From Lachnospiraceae bacterium (GTDB taxonomy: Bacteria; Bacillota; Clostridia; Lachnospirales; Lachnospiraceae): a stretch of DNA of 64,000 bases. The notes beneath the pieces are model-generated. The model made no database searches, was not told the origin of the DNA, and saw only the letters and a program-made list of their open reading frames with translations. A program made the position numbers and the translations under genes. The stretch is taken from the NCBI GenBank assembly GCA_910576335.1, contig CAJTIU010000006.1:124001-188000 (forward strand), given 5' to 3'. Positions 26,266-34,995 of the stretch are shown here, piece by piece (positions within the stretch are counted from its first letter, which is position 1; every line of letters starts with the position of its first letter).

Positions 26266-26272
26266 GTTGTCA

Positions 26273-26312
26273 GTTGGGGACGGGGCATTTTTAAAAATGC
26301 CCCGTCCCCAAT
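26273..26312. repeat. GGGGACGGGG palindrome, copy 8
   Basis: Perfect copy with the GCATTTTT centre, between the regulator stop and the malQ promoter. Confidence 0.9.
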
Positions 26313-26340
26313 TTGCAATATTCGAAAAATGTTGTATACT
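26313..26340 (+). promoter_or_regulatory. Sigma-A promoter of malQ
   Basis: TTGCAA 26313-26318, a 16-base spacer, TATACT 26335-26340. The -35 box begins at the base directly after the palindrome. Confidence 0.6.
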
Positions 26341-26377
26341 ATAAGGTAAGATTTATTTAGACAGGAGATTATACAAT

Positions 26378-27886
26378 ATGAAACGATACGAAAGATTTTC
26401 CGGGATTCTTCTTCACCCTACTTCCTTTCCTTCCCCTTATGGGATCGGCGACCTTGGAGAGGAGGCTTATGCATTTATTGATTTTCTGAAGGAGGCAGGG
26501 CAGAGGCTGTGGCAGATTCTGCCTCTCACGCATACAGGATATGGCGATTCGCCTTACCAGAGTTTTTCTGCTTTTGCGGGGCAGCCGCTTATTATCAGTC
26601 CGAGGCATCTGGTGAACCTTGGATTTCTGTATGAGCATGAGCTTGTCGGTCTTTTGGAGACGGATCCAGAGCACATTGATTACGGAGCTGTTATTCCATG
26701 GAAGGAGCAGATTCTTACTTTAGCGCACAGGCGTTTTCACGACAGGAAGGAGCAGGACGGTGATCTTCGCTGGCGCTTCGAAAGGTTCTGTGATGAGCAG
26801 AAGCACTGGCTGTCTGATTATGCGCTTTTTATGGCTTGTAAGAAATTCCACGGCGGGGTAAGCTGGCTTGAATGGGAGGAGGAGTACCGCAGGCCTTCGC
26901 CGGAGTTTAAGGCAGAGCTGTTACATAAGCTGGGAGAAGATGTGGAATATTATGAATTCGTTCAGTTTATTTTCTTCCAGGAGTGGAGAGACTTAAAGAA
27001 GTATGCAAATGACAGGGGGATTCAGATTATCGGTGATATTCCGATCTTCGTATCCATGGACAGTGCGGATGTATGGGCAAACCAGCAGCTGTTCCAGCTG
27101 GATTCCAGGGGATTCCCGACCAATGTTGCGGGGGTTCCGCCGGATTATTTTTCCGCTACGGGGCAGCTCTGGGGCAATCCTCTGTATGACTGGGATGCGC
27201 ATAAGGAGGAGGGCTTTGCCTGGTGGATTTCCCGTATCCGTACACAGCTTACGAATCTGGATGTCCTGCGTATTGATCACTTCCGGGGCTTTGAAGCATA
27301 CTGGTCCATTCCTTATGGCGAGGAGACTGCGGTTCATGGGAAATGGGTAAAAGCGCCGGGGTATGAGCTTTTCACAGCAGTGAAGGAGGCGCTTGGAGAT
27401 GATCTTCCGATTATTGCCGAGGATCTTGGAATTATTACGGACGAGGTGACAGCCCTGAGGGAGGCTTTCCAGTTTCCTGGTATGAAGGTGCTTCAGTTTG
27501 CCTTTGAGGGGACAGGAGAGAGTGACTATCTTCCCCACAGATACCAGGATCCGGTCTGTGTATGTTATACGGGAACCCATGATAATGATACTTCTGTGGG
27601 ATGGTATGAACATCTGGCGCCGGACTGCAGAAGGAAGCTGTGCCGTTATATGAACAGTACGGAGGAAAGACGGATGCATCTGAATTTCATACGTCTTGCG
27701 ATGGGAAGCATTGCATGCTATGCAATCTTTCCGCTTCAGGATGTGATTGGCCTTGGCAGTGAGGGACGTATGAATACGCCGGGCGCCCCGGCAGGAAACT
27801 GGGGCTGGAGATACCGGAAGGATGACCTTCTGCCTGCCCTCGCACAGGAGCTGCAGGGGCTGGTAAGTTTATACGGAAGATATTAG
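26378..27886 (+). CDS. malQ: 4-alpha-glucanotransferase (amylomaltase)
   Basis: 502 residues, ATG with AGGAGA 9 bases upstream. GH77 signatures: the start Ser-Gly-Ile-Leu-Leu-His-Pro-Thr-Ser, Tyr-Gln-Ser-Phe-Ser-Ala-Phe-Ala-Gly, the nucleophile region Leu-Arg-Ile-Asp-His-Phe-Arg-Gly, the acid/base in Ile-Ile-Ala-Glu-Asp-Leu-Gly, and Thr-Gly-Thr-His-Asp-Asn-Asp-Thr. It moves maltodextrin units between alpha-1,4 glucans in the cytosol, complementing the debranching enzyme at 12163. plsC follows after 35 bases. Confidence 0.95.
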   Translation: MKRYERFSGILLHPTSFPSPYGIGDLGEEAYAFIDFLKEAGQRLWQILPLTHTGYGDSPYQSFSAFAGQPLIISPRHLVNLGFLYEHELVGLLETDPEHIDYGAVIPWKEQILTLAHRRFHDRKEQDGDLRWRFERFCDEQKHWLSDYALFMACKKFHGGVSWLEWEEEYRRPSPEFKAELLHKLGEDVEYYEFVQFIFFQEWRDLKKYANDRGIQIIGDIPIFVSMDSADVWANQQLFQLDSRGFPTNVAGVPPDYFSATGQLWGNPLYDWDAHKEEGFAWWISRIRTQLTNLDVLRIDHFRGFEAYWSIPYGEETAVHGKWVKAPGYELFTAVKEALGDDLPIIAEDLGIITDEVTALREAFQFPGMKVLQFAFEGTGESDYLPHRYQDPVCVCYTGTHDNDTSVGWYEHLAPDCRRKLCRYMNSTEERRMHLNFIRLAMGSIACYAIFPLQDVIGLGSEGRMNTPGAPAGNWGWRYRKDDLLPALAQELQGLVSLYGRY

Positions 27887-27921
27887 TATTAGAATACTGA
27901 CACGGACAGGAGAGATATACA

Positions 27922-28656
27922 ATGATACGTTTTTTAATAATTGCGATTATGCTCTTTGCATATCTTTTATTGGGGATTCCCGTGCTGGTAGTAGAATGGA
28001 TCCTTGCAAAATATAAGAAGGAGACCAGTGATTACCAGTGTCTGCGGATGGTTCAGACTGCATTTAAGCTGATGCTCTGGGTGGCAGGCACAGAGGTTAC
28101 TGTGATTGGAGAAGAGAATGTTCCAGATGAGGCAGTTCTTTTTATTGGAAATCACAGAAGCTATTTTGACATCCTGCTGACATACTCTCGCTGTAAGAGG
28201 CGTACAGGATATGTGGCAAAAAAGGAGATGCTCCGTTATCCGCTCCTCAGAGACTGGATGAAACGGCTGTATTGTCTGTTCCTTGACCGGGATAACCCGA
28301 GAGAGGGGCTTAAGACGATTCTGGAAGCAATTGATTATGTGAAGAATGGGGTGTCTGTCTGTATTTTCCCGGAGGGAACACGTAATGACGGGGAAGAGGG
28401 AAGCATGCTTCCTTTCCACAGCGGCTCTTTTAAAATCGCAGAGAAAAGCGGCTGCCCCGTTATTCCGATCAGCATGAATAATACATCTGAAATCTTTGAA
28501 AATCATCTGCCATGCGTGAGAAAGACACATGTGATTATTGAGTATGGAAAGCCGATCTATATGAGTGAGATGGACAGGGCACAGAGAAAAAATATAAGTG
28601 AATATTGTCAGAATATTATAAAAGAAACCATAGAAAAAAACCGGGCGCTCGTGTAG
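27922..28656 (+). CDS. plsC: 1-acyl-glycerol-3-phosphate acyltransferase
   Basis: 244 residues, ATG with AGGAGAG upstream. An N-terminal membrane helix (Phe-Leu-Ile-Ile-Ala-Ile-Met-Leu) precedes the acyltransferase motifs Gly-Asn-His-Arg-Ser-Tyr-Phe-Asp (HX4D), Phe-Leu-Asp-Arg and Phe-Pro-Glu-Gly-Thr-Arg. It makes phosphatidic acid at the inner membrane face. It probably shares the malQ transcript; the terminator hairpin overlaps its stop codon. Confidence 0.85.
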   Translation: MIRFLIIAIMLFAYLLLGIPVLVVEWILAKYKKETSDYQCLRMVQTAFKLMLWVAGTEVTVIGEENVPDEAVLFIGNHRSYFDILLTYSRCKRRTGYVAKKEMLRYPLLRDWMKRLYCLFLDRDNPREGLKTILEAIDYVKNGVSVCIFPEGTRNDGEEGSMLPFHSGSFKIAEKSGCPVIPISMNNTSEIFENHLPCVRKTHVIIEYGKPIYMSEMDRAQRKNISEYCQNIIKETIEKNRALV

Positions 28657-28669
28657 TGGCCGGTTTTTT
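28635..28669 (+). terminator. Rho-independent terminator overlapping the plsC stop
   Basis: AAAAAACCGG / CCGGTTTTTT around the TAG stop at 28654-28656, ending in six T. Confidence 0.8.
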
Positions 28670-28886
28670 GCAAGTTTAGTGTGCTGGAGGGACGCGGACA
28701 GGCTGTATACGTTATATTGCAAAGGTTGGGGGTGAAGGGGGTGAGAATGTTTGTAAAGGTTGAGGAAGAATTTGTTCTTTGAATTTATAATGATTGGAAG
28801 ATATGGGTGTACGGATGGAAAGTTTTAGGTATTTTTTAGGGTACATGTGTGTATGATGTTAGTAAGAAGATATGTAAGGGGAGTTT

Positions 28887-29297
28887 ATGGGAAGGAAGGT
28901 TTTGTGTATTTGGTGTTTTTTGGCGCTGATTCTGGGGCTTTCTGGCTGTTCGGCGGGGAAGGACCGGATGGAAAAGGTGAGGGATATTGAGTTTACGGTG
29001 GTGAATCCGGATGAGATTCCAAAGGAGCTGTCAGAGGTTATTGCAGAAAAGCAGGATGAAGGATTTCAGCTCACTTATGGGGATAAGGGGTATCTCTATA
29101 TGGCGTATGGATATGGAAAGAGGGATACAAGCGGTTATAGTGTAGAGGTAGAAGAGTGTTATGAGACGGAGGATGTGGTCCGTATGAAGACGAATCTCCT
29201 GGGACCGGCTAAGGATGAGGAGATTATAGAGGAAAGTACATATCCTTATGTGGTGGTGAAGGCGGAATTTGTTGACAAGGACGTCATATTTGAGTAG
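28887..29297 (+). CDS. Small lipoprotein, PrcB C-terminal-like
   Basis: 136 residues, ATG with AGGGGAG upstream. The signal peptide ends in a lipobox Leu-Ser-Gly-Cys (Cys at residue 21), so it should be anchored outside the membrane by lipid. The mature part has a Gly-Tyr-Leu-Tyr-Met-Ala-Tyr-Gly-Tyr-Gly-Lys-Arg-Asp-Thr-Ser-Gly-Tyr region like the PrcB C-terminal domain of protease-complex accessory proteins. The next gene starts 15 bases on, so the two form an operon. Confidence 0.7.
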   Translation: MGRKVLCIWCFLALILGLSGCSAGKDRMEKVRDIEFTVVNPDEIPKELSEVIAEKQDEGFQLTYGDKGYLYMAYGYGKRDTSGYSVEVEECYETEDVVRMKTNLLGPAKDEEIIEESTYPYVVVKAEFVDKDVIFE

Positions 29298-29311
29298 AGG
29301 AGGAGCAGACC

Positions 29312-30871
29312 ATGGAATATGAAAAGAGAGAAATGGATGTATACCGGCAGGGGAAGGTGATTACGGATCAGTTTTATATTGATGATGATTACAATGTGCC
29401 GGACGCGAAGCATGATGTGAAAAATGTAATTCTCGGGGAGGGGAGCCTTCTGATTGAGGACATGAAGGTGGTGGAGAATTACATACGCGTATCAGGGAAG
29501 CTTGTTTTTAAGGTTCTGTACCTTGCAGAGGGGGAGGAGGTCCGGTTAAGCGCCCTGGAGGGAAGATTCCCGTTTGAGGAAATGGTTTATATGGAGGAGG
29601 GGGCGGAGGGAAATCTGTTTCTGAAGCTTGCCCAGACGGATGTCACGGTGACGATGATTCATTCCAGAAAGCTGAATGTAAAGGCGCTCTGTGAACTGCA
29701 GCTCTGCTCGGAGCAAAAGGAGACGCTGTCTCTTACATCAGATATGGATGCGGACTTTCCTCTTTATAAAAAATACAGGAAGGAACAGATCTTAAGACTT
29801 CTTTCTATTAAAAAGGATACATATCGGATTAAGGAAGAGACAGCGGTGGCTGGAACGAAGGAGAGCATCGGGAACCTTCTGTGGACAGAGGCAGTAAGCC
29901 GTAAGCTTGATACAAGACTTTCCGGCGAGGAGCTTCTTCTTAGCGGAGAGATTCTGGTATTCTGTTTCTATGAGTCACTGGATGGGAAGATTGACTGGGT
30001 GGAGCAGACAGTCCCGTATGAGGGCCGGATGGAATGCTTTGGGGCAGGGGACCATATGTATCACCATATTTACCCCAGTCTTACGGACATTAATATAGAA
30101 GCGAGGATGGATGAGGACGGGGAGCTGCGGCTTCTCGGCATAGAGGCAACCCTTGAGGCAAGGATACTGATCTTTGAGGAGGAGACAGTGGATATACTGG
30201 AGGATCTGTATTCCCTTACCTGTGATTGCACACCGGGAATACGGGAGGAGACGGCAGAGCGGCTTCTGATGCAGAATCATTCTAAATGCAAGGTGGCAGA
30301 GCGGCTCTCGCTGCCTGAGATTAAGGACAGTATTCTGCAGGTATGCCACAGCAGCGCCCGGATTCAGATTGAACATATGGAGACAGAGGAGGGCGGCATC
30401 AGAATTGAGGGTGTTCTGCATATCTGTTTTCTGTATGTAAAAGCAGACGATACTGTGCCATTCGGTGTATGGCAGGGAATGGTGCCGTTTTCTTATCTGC
30501 TGGAGAGCAATGAGACAGCGGAAAAAATGAATTATGATATTACCTGTGCAGTTGAGCAGTTGTCTATCGGGCTTCTGGGGAGTGACGAGATCGAGGTGAA
30601 GGCAGTGCTTGCATTTAACAGTTTTCTTAGAAAACCTGTTCTGATACAGAATATCGAGGAGGCGGAGTATACGCCTATTGATATGGAGGAACTTGAAAAA
30701 CGACCGGGAATCGTAGGGTATATCGTGAAGGAGGGAGATGATCTGTGGAGCCTTGCGAAAAATTACAGCACGACGAAGGAGGGAATTATGGAAGTGAATG
30801 ATCTGACCTCAGAAGATATAAAAATTGGCGACAGACTCTTGATTTTTAAAGAGAATATGAGTATACTATAG
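29312..30871 (+). CDS. SPOCS (DUF3794)-LysM protein
   Basis: 519 residues, ATG with GAGGAGGAG upstream. It is built from SPOCS/DUF3794 repeats (about 25-150, 170-290, 330-430; for example Leu-Leu-Ile-Glu-Asp-Met-Lys-Val and Tyr-Ile-Arg-Val-Ser-Gly-Lys-Leu-Val) and a C-terminal LysM domain about 470-513 (Val-Lys-Glu-Gly-Asp-Asp-Leu-Trp-Ser-Leu-Ala-Lys). This architecture occurs in spore-coat assembly proteins such as SpoVID relatives and in many clostridial homologues. It probably works at the spore surface. The preceding lipoprotein is in the same operon. Confidence 0.8.
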   Translation: MEYEKREMDVYRQGKVITDQFYIDDDYNVPDAKHDVKNVILGEGSLLIEDMKVVENYIRVSGKLVFKVLYLAEGEEVRLSALEGRFPFEEMVYMEEGAEGNLFLKLAQTDVTVTMIHSRKLNVKALCELQLCSEQKETLSLTSDMDADFPLYKKYRKEQILRLLSIKKDTYRIKEETAVAGTKESIGNLLWTEAVSRKLDTRLSGEELLLSGEILVFCFYESLDGKIDWVEQTVPYEGRMECFGAGDHMYHHIYPSLTDINIEARMDEDGELRLLGIEATLEARILIFEEETVDILEDLYSLTCDCTPGIREETAERLLMQNHSKCKVAERLSLPEIKDSILQVCHSSARIQIEHMETEEGGIRIEGVLHICFLYVKADDTVPFGVWQGMVPFSYLLESNETAEKMNYDITCAVEQLSIGLLGSDEIEVKAVLAFNSFLRKPVLIQNIEEAEYTPIDMEELEKRPGIVGYIVKEGDDLWSLAKNYSTTKEGIMEVNDLTSEDIKIGDRLLIFKENMSIL

Positions 30872-30967
30872 GTACATTGTATACAAGATACATAATACAT
30901 AATGCAAAGAACACAAAATAAAAAAGAAGAATAAGGAACTATTCATAAGATCATACAAGTGTCAAAA

Positions 30968-31005
30968 GGTCATGCTTTTTCATGTCTGCATGAAAAAGCA
31001 TGACC
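30968..31005 (-). terminator. Strong hairpin, minus-strand terminator-like
   Basis: GGTCATGCTTTTTCATG / CATGAAAAAGCATGACC with a few-base loop. On the minus strand it is followed by TTTTGACAC, so only in that direction does it look like a terminator, although no minus-strand gene is here. A hairpin with the same design and the same flank lies at 44807. Confidence 0.55.
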
Positions 31006-31047
31006 TGCATATGGTTCAGAATACATGGAATAACAGGGAGATAAGGT

Positions 31048-31923
31048 ATGGAGAAAATACAACTAAAGGCTATGGGGAAGATTAATCTGGGGCTGGATAT
31101 TCTCGGAAAGAGGGAGGACGGCTATCATGACGTGCGGATGGTGATGCAGACCGTGTATCTGTATGACAACGTCACGCTTGTCCAGACGGGCAGGGCGGGG
31201 ATCGAGATCAGGACGAATCTGTTCTACCTCCCGGTGGATGAGAATAACCTGGCATATAAGGCAGCAAAGCTTTTGACAGATGAATTCGGGATTACGGAAG
31301 GAATACAGATTGTACTTGATAAGAGGATCCCGGTTTCTGCCGGGATGGCAGGAGGCAGTGCAGATGCGGCAGCAGTTTTATTTGGAATGAACCGTCTGTT
31401 CGGACTCGGGCTTAGTGACGCCGCGCTGAGGGAGCGGGGAGTGAAGCTGGGGGCGGACGTGCCTTACTGTATTATGAGGGGGACTTATCTTGCAGAAGGG
31501 ATCGGAGAGGTGCTCACAGAGCTTCCTCAGTGCCAAAGATGCTATGTGCTCCTTGCAAAGCCTTCTGTGAACGTTTCTACAAGAGTTGTGTATGAAAGAT
31601 TTGACAGATTAAGTCATGTAGAGCATCCGGATATTGACGGGATTATCGAAGGATTAAAGTGCCGGGATATCAGAAAAACGGCAGCCTGTATGGGGAATGT
31701 ACTGGAACAGGTGACAGCCAGTGCATATCCTGTCATAGAAGATATTAAGGGAGTGATGCTTTCCGGGGGCGCGCTGAATGCGCTGATGAGCGGAAGCGGC
31801 CCCACTGTGTTCGGACTCTTTGAAGAAAAGAGCAGTGCAAAGGACACAATGCGAAGGATAAAGGAACTGAAACTGGCAAAACAGGTATATGTTACCACAA
31901 TGCACCATGTAAGGAGGAAATAA
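31048..31923 (+). CDS. ispE: 4-diphosphocytidyl-2-C-methyl-D-erythritol kinase
   Basis: 291 residues, ATG with GGGAG upstream. GHMP kinase motifs: N-terminal Lys-Ile-Asn-Leu-Gly-Leu, the ATP loop Pro-Val-Ser-Ala-Gly-Met-Ala-Gly-Gly-Ser-Ala-Asp-Ala-Ala, and C-terminal Met-Ser-Gly-Ser-Gly-Pro-Thr. It carries out the ATP-dependent step of the MEP isoprenoid pathway in the cytosol. The GntR regulator starts at the base after the stop, so the two are co-translated. Confidence 0.95.
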   Translation: MEKIQLKAMGKINLGLDILGKREDGYHDVRMVMQTVYLYDNVTLVQTGRAGIEIRTNLFYLPVDENNLAYKAAKLLTDEFGITEGIQIVLDKRIPVSAGMAGGSADAAAVLFGMNRLFGLGLSDAALRERGVKLGADVPYCIMRGTYLAEGIGEVLTELPQCQRCYVLLAKPSVNVSTRVVYERFDRLSHVEHPDIDGIIEGLKCRDIRKTAACMGNVLEQVTASAYPVIEDIKGVMLSGGALNALMSGSGPTVFGLFEEKSSAKDTMRRIKELKLAKQVYVTTMHHVRRK

Positions 31924-32604
31924 ATGATGGAAACACATTTTAATGTCAGTATGGACGAATATCTGCCACTTCGGGATGTTGTATTTAAGACGCTGAGACA
32001 GGCGATTCTGCTGGGGGAGTTAAAGCCAGGGGAAAGACTGATGGAGATTCAGCTTGCGAATAAGCTTGGCGTAAGCCGTACCCCCATCAGGGAGGCAATC
32101 CGCAAGTTGGAGCTTGAGGGGCTGGTTCTTATGATCCCCAGAAAGGGAGCCGAGGTTGCGGAGATTAAAGAAAAAAGCCTCCGGGATGTGCTGGAGGTAA
32201 GGAAGGCCCTGGAGGAATTATCTGCCGAACTGGCATGTGACCGGATTACGCCGGAGATGATTGAGGAGCTGAGAGGGGCAGCAGGGCATTTCCGGAAGAT
32301 GCTGAAGGGGGCGGATGTGACAGAGATTGCCAAGGCGGATGTCCGATTCCATGATGTGATCTATAAGGCGGCGGATAATCAGAGGCTTATGCAGCTTCTG
32401 AGTAATCTCGGGGAGCAGATGTACCGTTACCGTGTGGAATACCTGAAGGATCCGGCAGTGCATGGAAAGCTTTTGAAGGAACATGAGGAGATTATAAACT
32501 GTATTAAGCGGGGGGACAAGGAAGAGGCTGTTAAGATTGTGTGTGAACATATTGATAATCAGGTGACAGCAGTCAGTGATGTCATACGGACGAAGAAAGG
32601 GTAG
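31924..32604 (+). CDS. GntR-family regulator (FadR/FCD subgroup)
   Basis: 226 residues, ATG with AGGAGGAAAT upstream. The winged helix-turn-helix (about 15-75) has Leu-Gly-Val-Ser-Arg-Thr-Pro-Ile-Arg-Glu-Ala. The all-helical FCD ligand-binding domain (about 80-215) has metal ligands Asp/His in Arg-Phe-His-Asp-Val and His-Glu-Glu-Ile. It joins ispE directly, an arrangement often seen in Lachnospiraceae. The ligand and targets cannot be told. Confidence 0.85.
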   Translation: MMETHFNVSMDEYLPLRDVVFKTLRQAILLGELKPGERLMEIQLANKLGVSRTPIREAIRKLELEGLVLMIPRKGAEVAEIKEKSLRDVLEVRKALEELSAELACDRITPEMIEELRGAAGHFRKMLKGADVTEIAKADVRFHDVIYKAADNQRLMQLLSNLGEQMYRYRVEYLKDPAVHGKLLKEHEEIINCIKRGDKEEAVKIVCEHIDNQVTAVSDVIRTKKG

Positions 32605-32610
32605 GAAAAC

Positions 32611-32864
32611 TTTCCGCCTGTGCGGTTGGAACGTCGTTTAAGGGACGGAAGTTTTCAGATGCCCTTCCTAACACAGACTGGGCAACACTCTGGTGAGCTA
32701 ACGACTAACTACGACTAAGGCTCTCAGGAATGCCTTCGAGTCTAAGTCTCCGTAAGTCGTGGATCTCACCTCCGTTAAGAACGCCCTCTAATGTCTGCTT
32801 ATAGGAAGGGCATCTGAAAACTTCCTGTGCACTGGAAATGGATTTCCAACCGTACAGGTGGAAA
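32611..32864. repeat. Large inverted-repeat element, about 255 bp
   Basis: Outer arms 32611-32631 and 32844-32864 pair with few mismatches (TTCCGCCTGTGCGGTTGGAA type). Inner arms 32647-32669 (GGAAGTTTTCAGATGCCCTTCCT) and 32803-32825 are perfect complements. The core contains GGTGAG/CTCACC and CGACT/AGTCG pairings. No ORF is convincing inside. It is a MITE or a long structured RNA between the GntR gene and spoIIR. The 400-base gap holds nothing else that I can see. Confidence 0.65.
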
Positions 32865-33004
32865 ACTTTTGTTACAATAGAATAGGTTCATTAATTTGTG
32901 TGCATACTCATTGTAGACGGCAGTAGGCCAGTCAGGCAGATGATCCTGTAAAGCAGGATGTGCAGACTGTGGGGATCGCCGGTATGATGAAGGAGGGTAC
33001 ATAG

Positions 33005-33778
33005 ATGTTGAAAAGATTCGATATGGATAATAATGAACCGGATAAAAGGTGCGCAGAGGAAATTCCTGGTCACGGAATGAACCGTAACAGAAGGCAGAGA
33101 ATAGAAAAAGATTTTGAAAAAAAGGATAGTAAGAGGAGGGTGATCTGTGGTATAATTGGAATTTGTATAAGTGCTGTTCTGACAGGAGTGATCACCGGGA
33201 AGAGGGCGGAGGCTGTGGATGAGAAGATGGACAGAGTCCAGGAGCGGCTTTCGAAGGAGGTGTTCCGGTTTCATGTACTGGCCAACAGTGACAGCGATGA
33301 GGACCAGGAGGTTAAGCTGGAGGTCCGGGATGCGGTTCTTGATTATATGAAGGAAGACATGGGGCAGGAGACATCTGCAGAGGAGACAAAGGCTTGGGCG
33401 AAGGCGCATCTTGACGAGCTTTCCCAAAGGGCTGACCAGGTTCTTGACGAACATGGATTCCCGTACAGGGCAAGGGCTTCTGTGACAGAATGTTACTTCC
33501 CGGAGAAACGGTATGGGGACATTACATTTCCCCAGGGGAATTATGAGGCGCTCCGTATTGAACTGGGGAATGGAAAGGGACATAACTGGTGGTGCGTGCT
33601 GTATCCGAATCTGTGCTTTATGGATACGACCTGTGCTGTGGTTAGTGACGAGGGCAGGGATGCGCTAAAGGAGACACTAGAGGAGGACGAGTACGAGATG
33701 ATCACGGCGGCAGACAGATTTAAGATCCGGTGGTTTTTCTTTGGAGACAGGGAGAAACAAAAAGACCGTGAATCGTAA
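33005..33778 (+). CDS. spoIIR: Stage II sporulation protein R
   Basis: 257 residues, ATG with AGGAGGGTAC upstream. A basic start is followed by one membrane/signal segment (about 45-60, Ile-Cys-Gly-Ile-Ile-Gly-Ile-Cys-Ile-Ser-Ala-Val) and the SpoIIR domain with Phe-Arg-Phe-His-Val-Leu-Ala-Asn-Ser-Asp-Ser, Lys-Leu-Glu-Val-Arg-Asp-Ala-Val and Tyr-Pro-Asn-Leu-Cys-Phe. In sporulating Firmicutes it is secreted from the forespore and triggers processing of pro-sigma-E in the mother cell. Its presence says the host makes, or recently made, spores. Confidence 0.9.
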   Translation: MLKRFDMDNNEPDKRCAEEIPGHGMNRNRRQRIEKDFEKKDSKRRVICGIIGICISAVLTGVITGKRAEAVDEKMDRVQERLSKEVFRFHVLANSDSDEDQEVKLEVRDAVLDYMKEDMGQETSAEETKAWAKAHLDELSQRADQVLDEHGFPYRARASVTECYFPEKRYGDITFPQGNYEALRIELGNGKGHNWWCVLYPNLCFMDTTCAVVSDEGRDALKETLEEDEYEMITAADRFKIRWFFFGDREKQKDRES

Positions 33779-33810
33779 CGTGAATTGGAACAGAATCAAA
33801 GGAGGTCGTT

Positions 33811-34995
33811 ATGACCGAATTTTTAGTTAAGCATTTTGTAAAGGACTATGAGGATGTGGATAAGGTGTCTGTCCGGACGGCGTACGGCGTGCTGTCCAGT
33901 GTTACAGGCATCTTTTGTAATGTGATTTTATTTCTGGCAAAATGGATGGCGGGCTTCTGGCTGCATAGTATATCTGTCATGGCAGACGCCTTTAATAATC
34001 TTTCGGACGCCGGGTCATCGGTGATTGGGCTTGTGGGCGTGAAGATGGCAGGGAAGCCTGCGGACAGGGATCATCCCTTCGGTCATGGGAGGATTGAATA
34101 CATTGCGGCGCTTATTGTGTCATTTCTTGTAATCGAGGTGGGATTTACATTTTTTAAGGATGCAGTCGGCAAGATCATGGAGCCGGAGGAGCTTAAGTTC
34201 AGAACCGTGTCAGTGGCGATTCTGCTGCTGTCAGTGGGCGTGAAGCTCTGGATGGGGATGTTCAACCAGAGACTGGGCCGGAGGGTGAATTCCAGTGTTA
34301 TGCTTGCAACAGCGGCAGACGCCATGGGGGATGTGGTAACAACCTCGGCCACGATTCTTTCGCTGGTGGTTTTTAGAGTGACAGGGCTGAATATTGACGG
34401 GATTGTGGGACTTGGCGTTTCCCTGGTTGTTATGTGGGCCGGCATCGGGATTGCGAGGGATACGCTGGAGCCTCTGATTGGCAAGCCGGTGGATCTGGAG
34501 GAATATGAGAAGATTACAGAATTTGTGGAGGCATATGACGGCATTGTCGGGAGCCATGATCTGATTGTACATAATTACGGACCCGGAAGGAGCATGGCAT
34601 CCATACACGCAGAGGTGCCCAATGATGTGGGAATCGAGGTGTCTCATGAGATTATTGACCGTATTGAGCGCGATGCGGTGAAGAAACTTGGGCTGTTTCT
34701 TGTGATCCATATGGATCCGGTGGAAATGAAAGATGAGCATGTGCTTGCGGTGAAGAGGCAGGTACTTAAGATTCTGGATGCTCTGGATCCTGCGGTGAGC
34801 ATCCATGATTTCCGGATGGTGGACGGGACGGATCAGATTAACTTGATTTTTGACATGGTGCTTCCCTATGAGTATGACCATAAGAGACAGGATGAGCTCA
34901 GGGTATCACTGATGAAGCTTCTGAAGATTGCGGATGAGAGATATGAGTGTGTAATTACAGTGGAGAGGAGTTATGTAGGAAATGCAAAGGAGTAA
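33811..34995 (+). CDS. Cation diffusion facilitator transporter
   Basis: 394 residues, ATG with AAAGGAGG upstream. Six membrane segments within about 25-215, with metal-site residues in Met-Ala-Asp-Ala-Phe-Asn-Asn-Leu-Ser-Asp and Asp-His-Pro-Phe-Gly-His-Gly-Arg, then cytosolic domains (about 220-390), longer than in minimal CDF proteins. It exports divalent metals (Zn, Mn, Fe or Co) against protons. The 3' end overlaps the thioesterase gene by 14 bases. Confidence 0.85.
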   Translation: MTEFLVKHFVKDYEDVDKVSVRTAYGVLSSVTGIFCNVILFLAKWMAGFWLHSISVMADAFNNLSDAGSSVIGLVGVKMAGKPADRDHPFGHGRIEYIAALIVSFLVIEVGFTFFKDAVGKIMEPEELKFRTVSVAILLLSVGVKLWMGMFNQRLGRRVNSSVMLATAADAMGDVVTTSATILSLVVFRVTGLNIDGIVGLGVSLVVMWAGIGIARDTLEPLIGKPVDLEEYEKITEFVEAYDGIVGSHDLIVHNYGPGRSMASIHAEVPNDVGIEVSHEIIDRIERDAVKKLGLFLVIHMDPVEMKDEHVLAVKRQVLKILDALDPAVSIHDFRMVDGTDQINLIFDMVLPYEYDHKRQDELRVSLMKLLKIADERYECVITVERSYVGNAKE

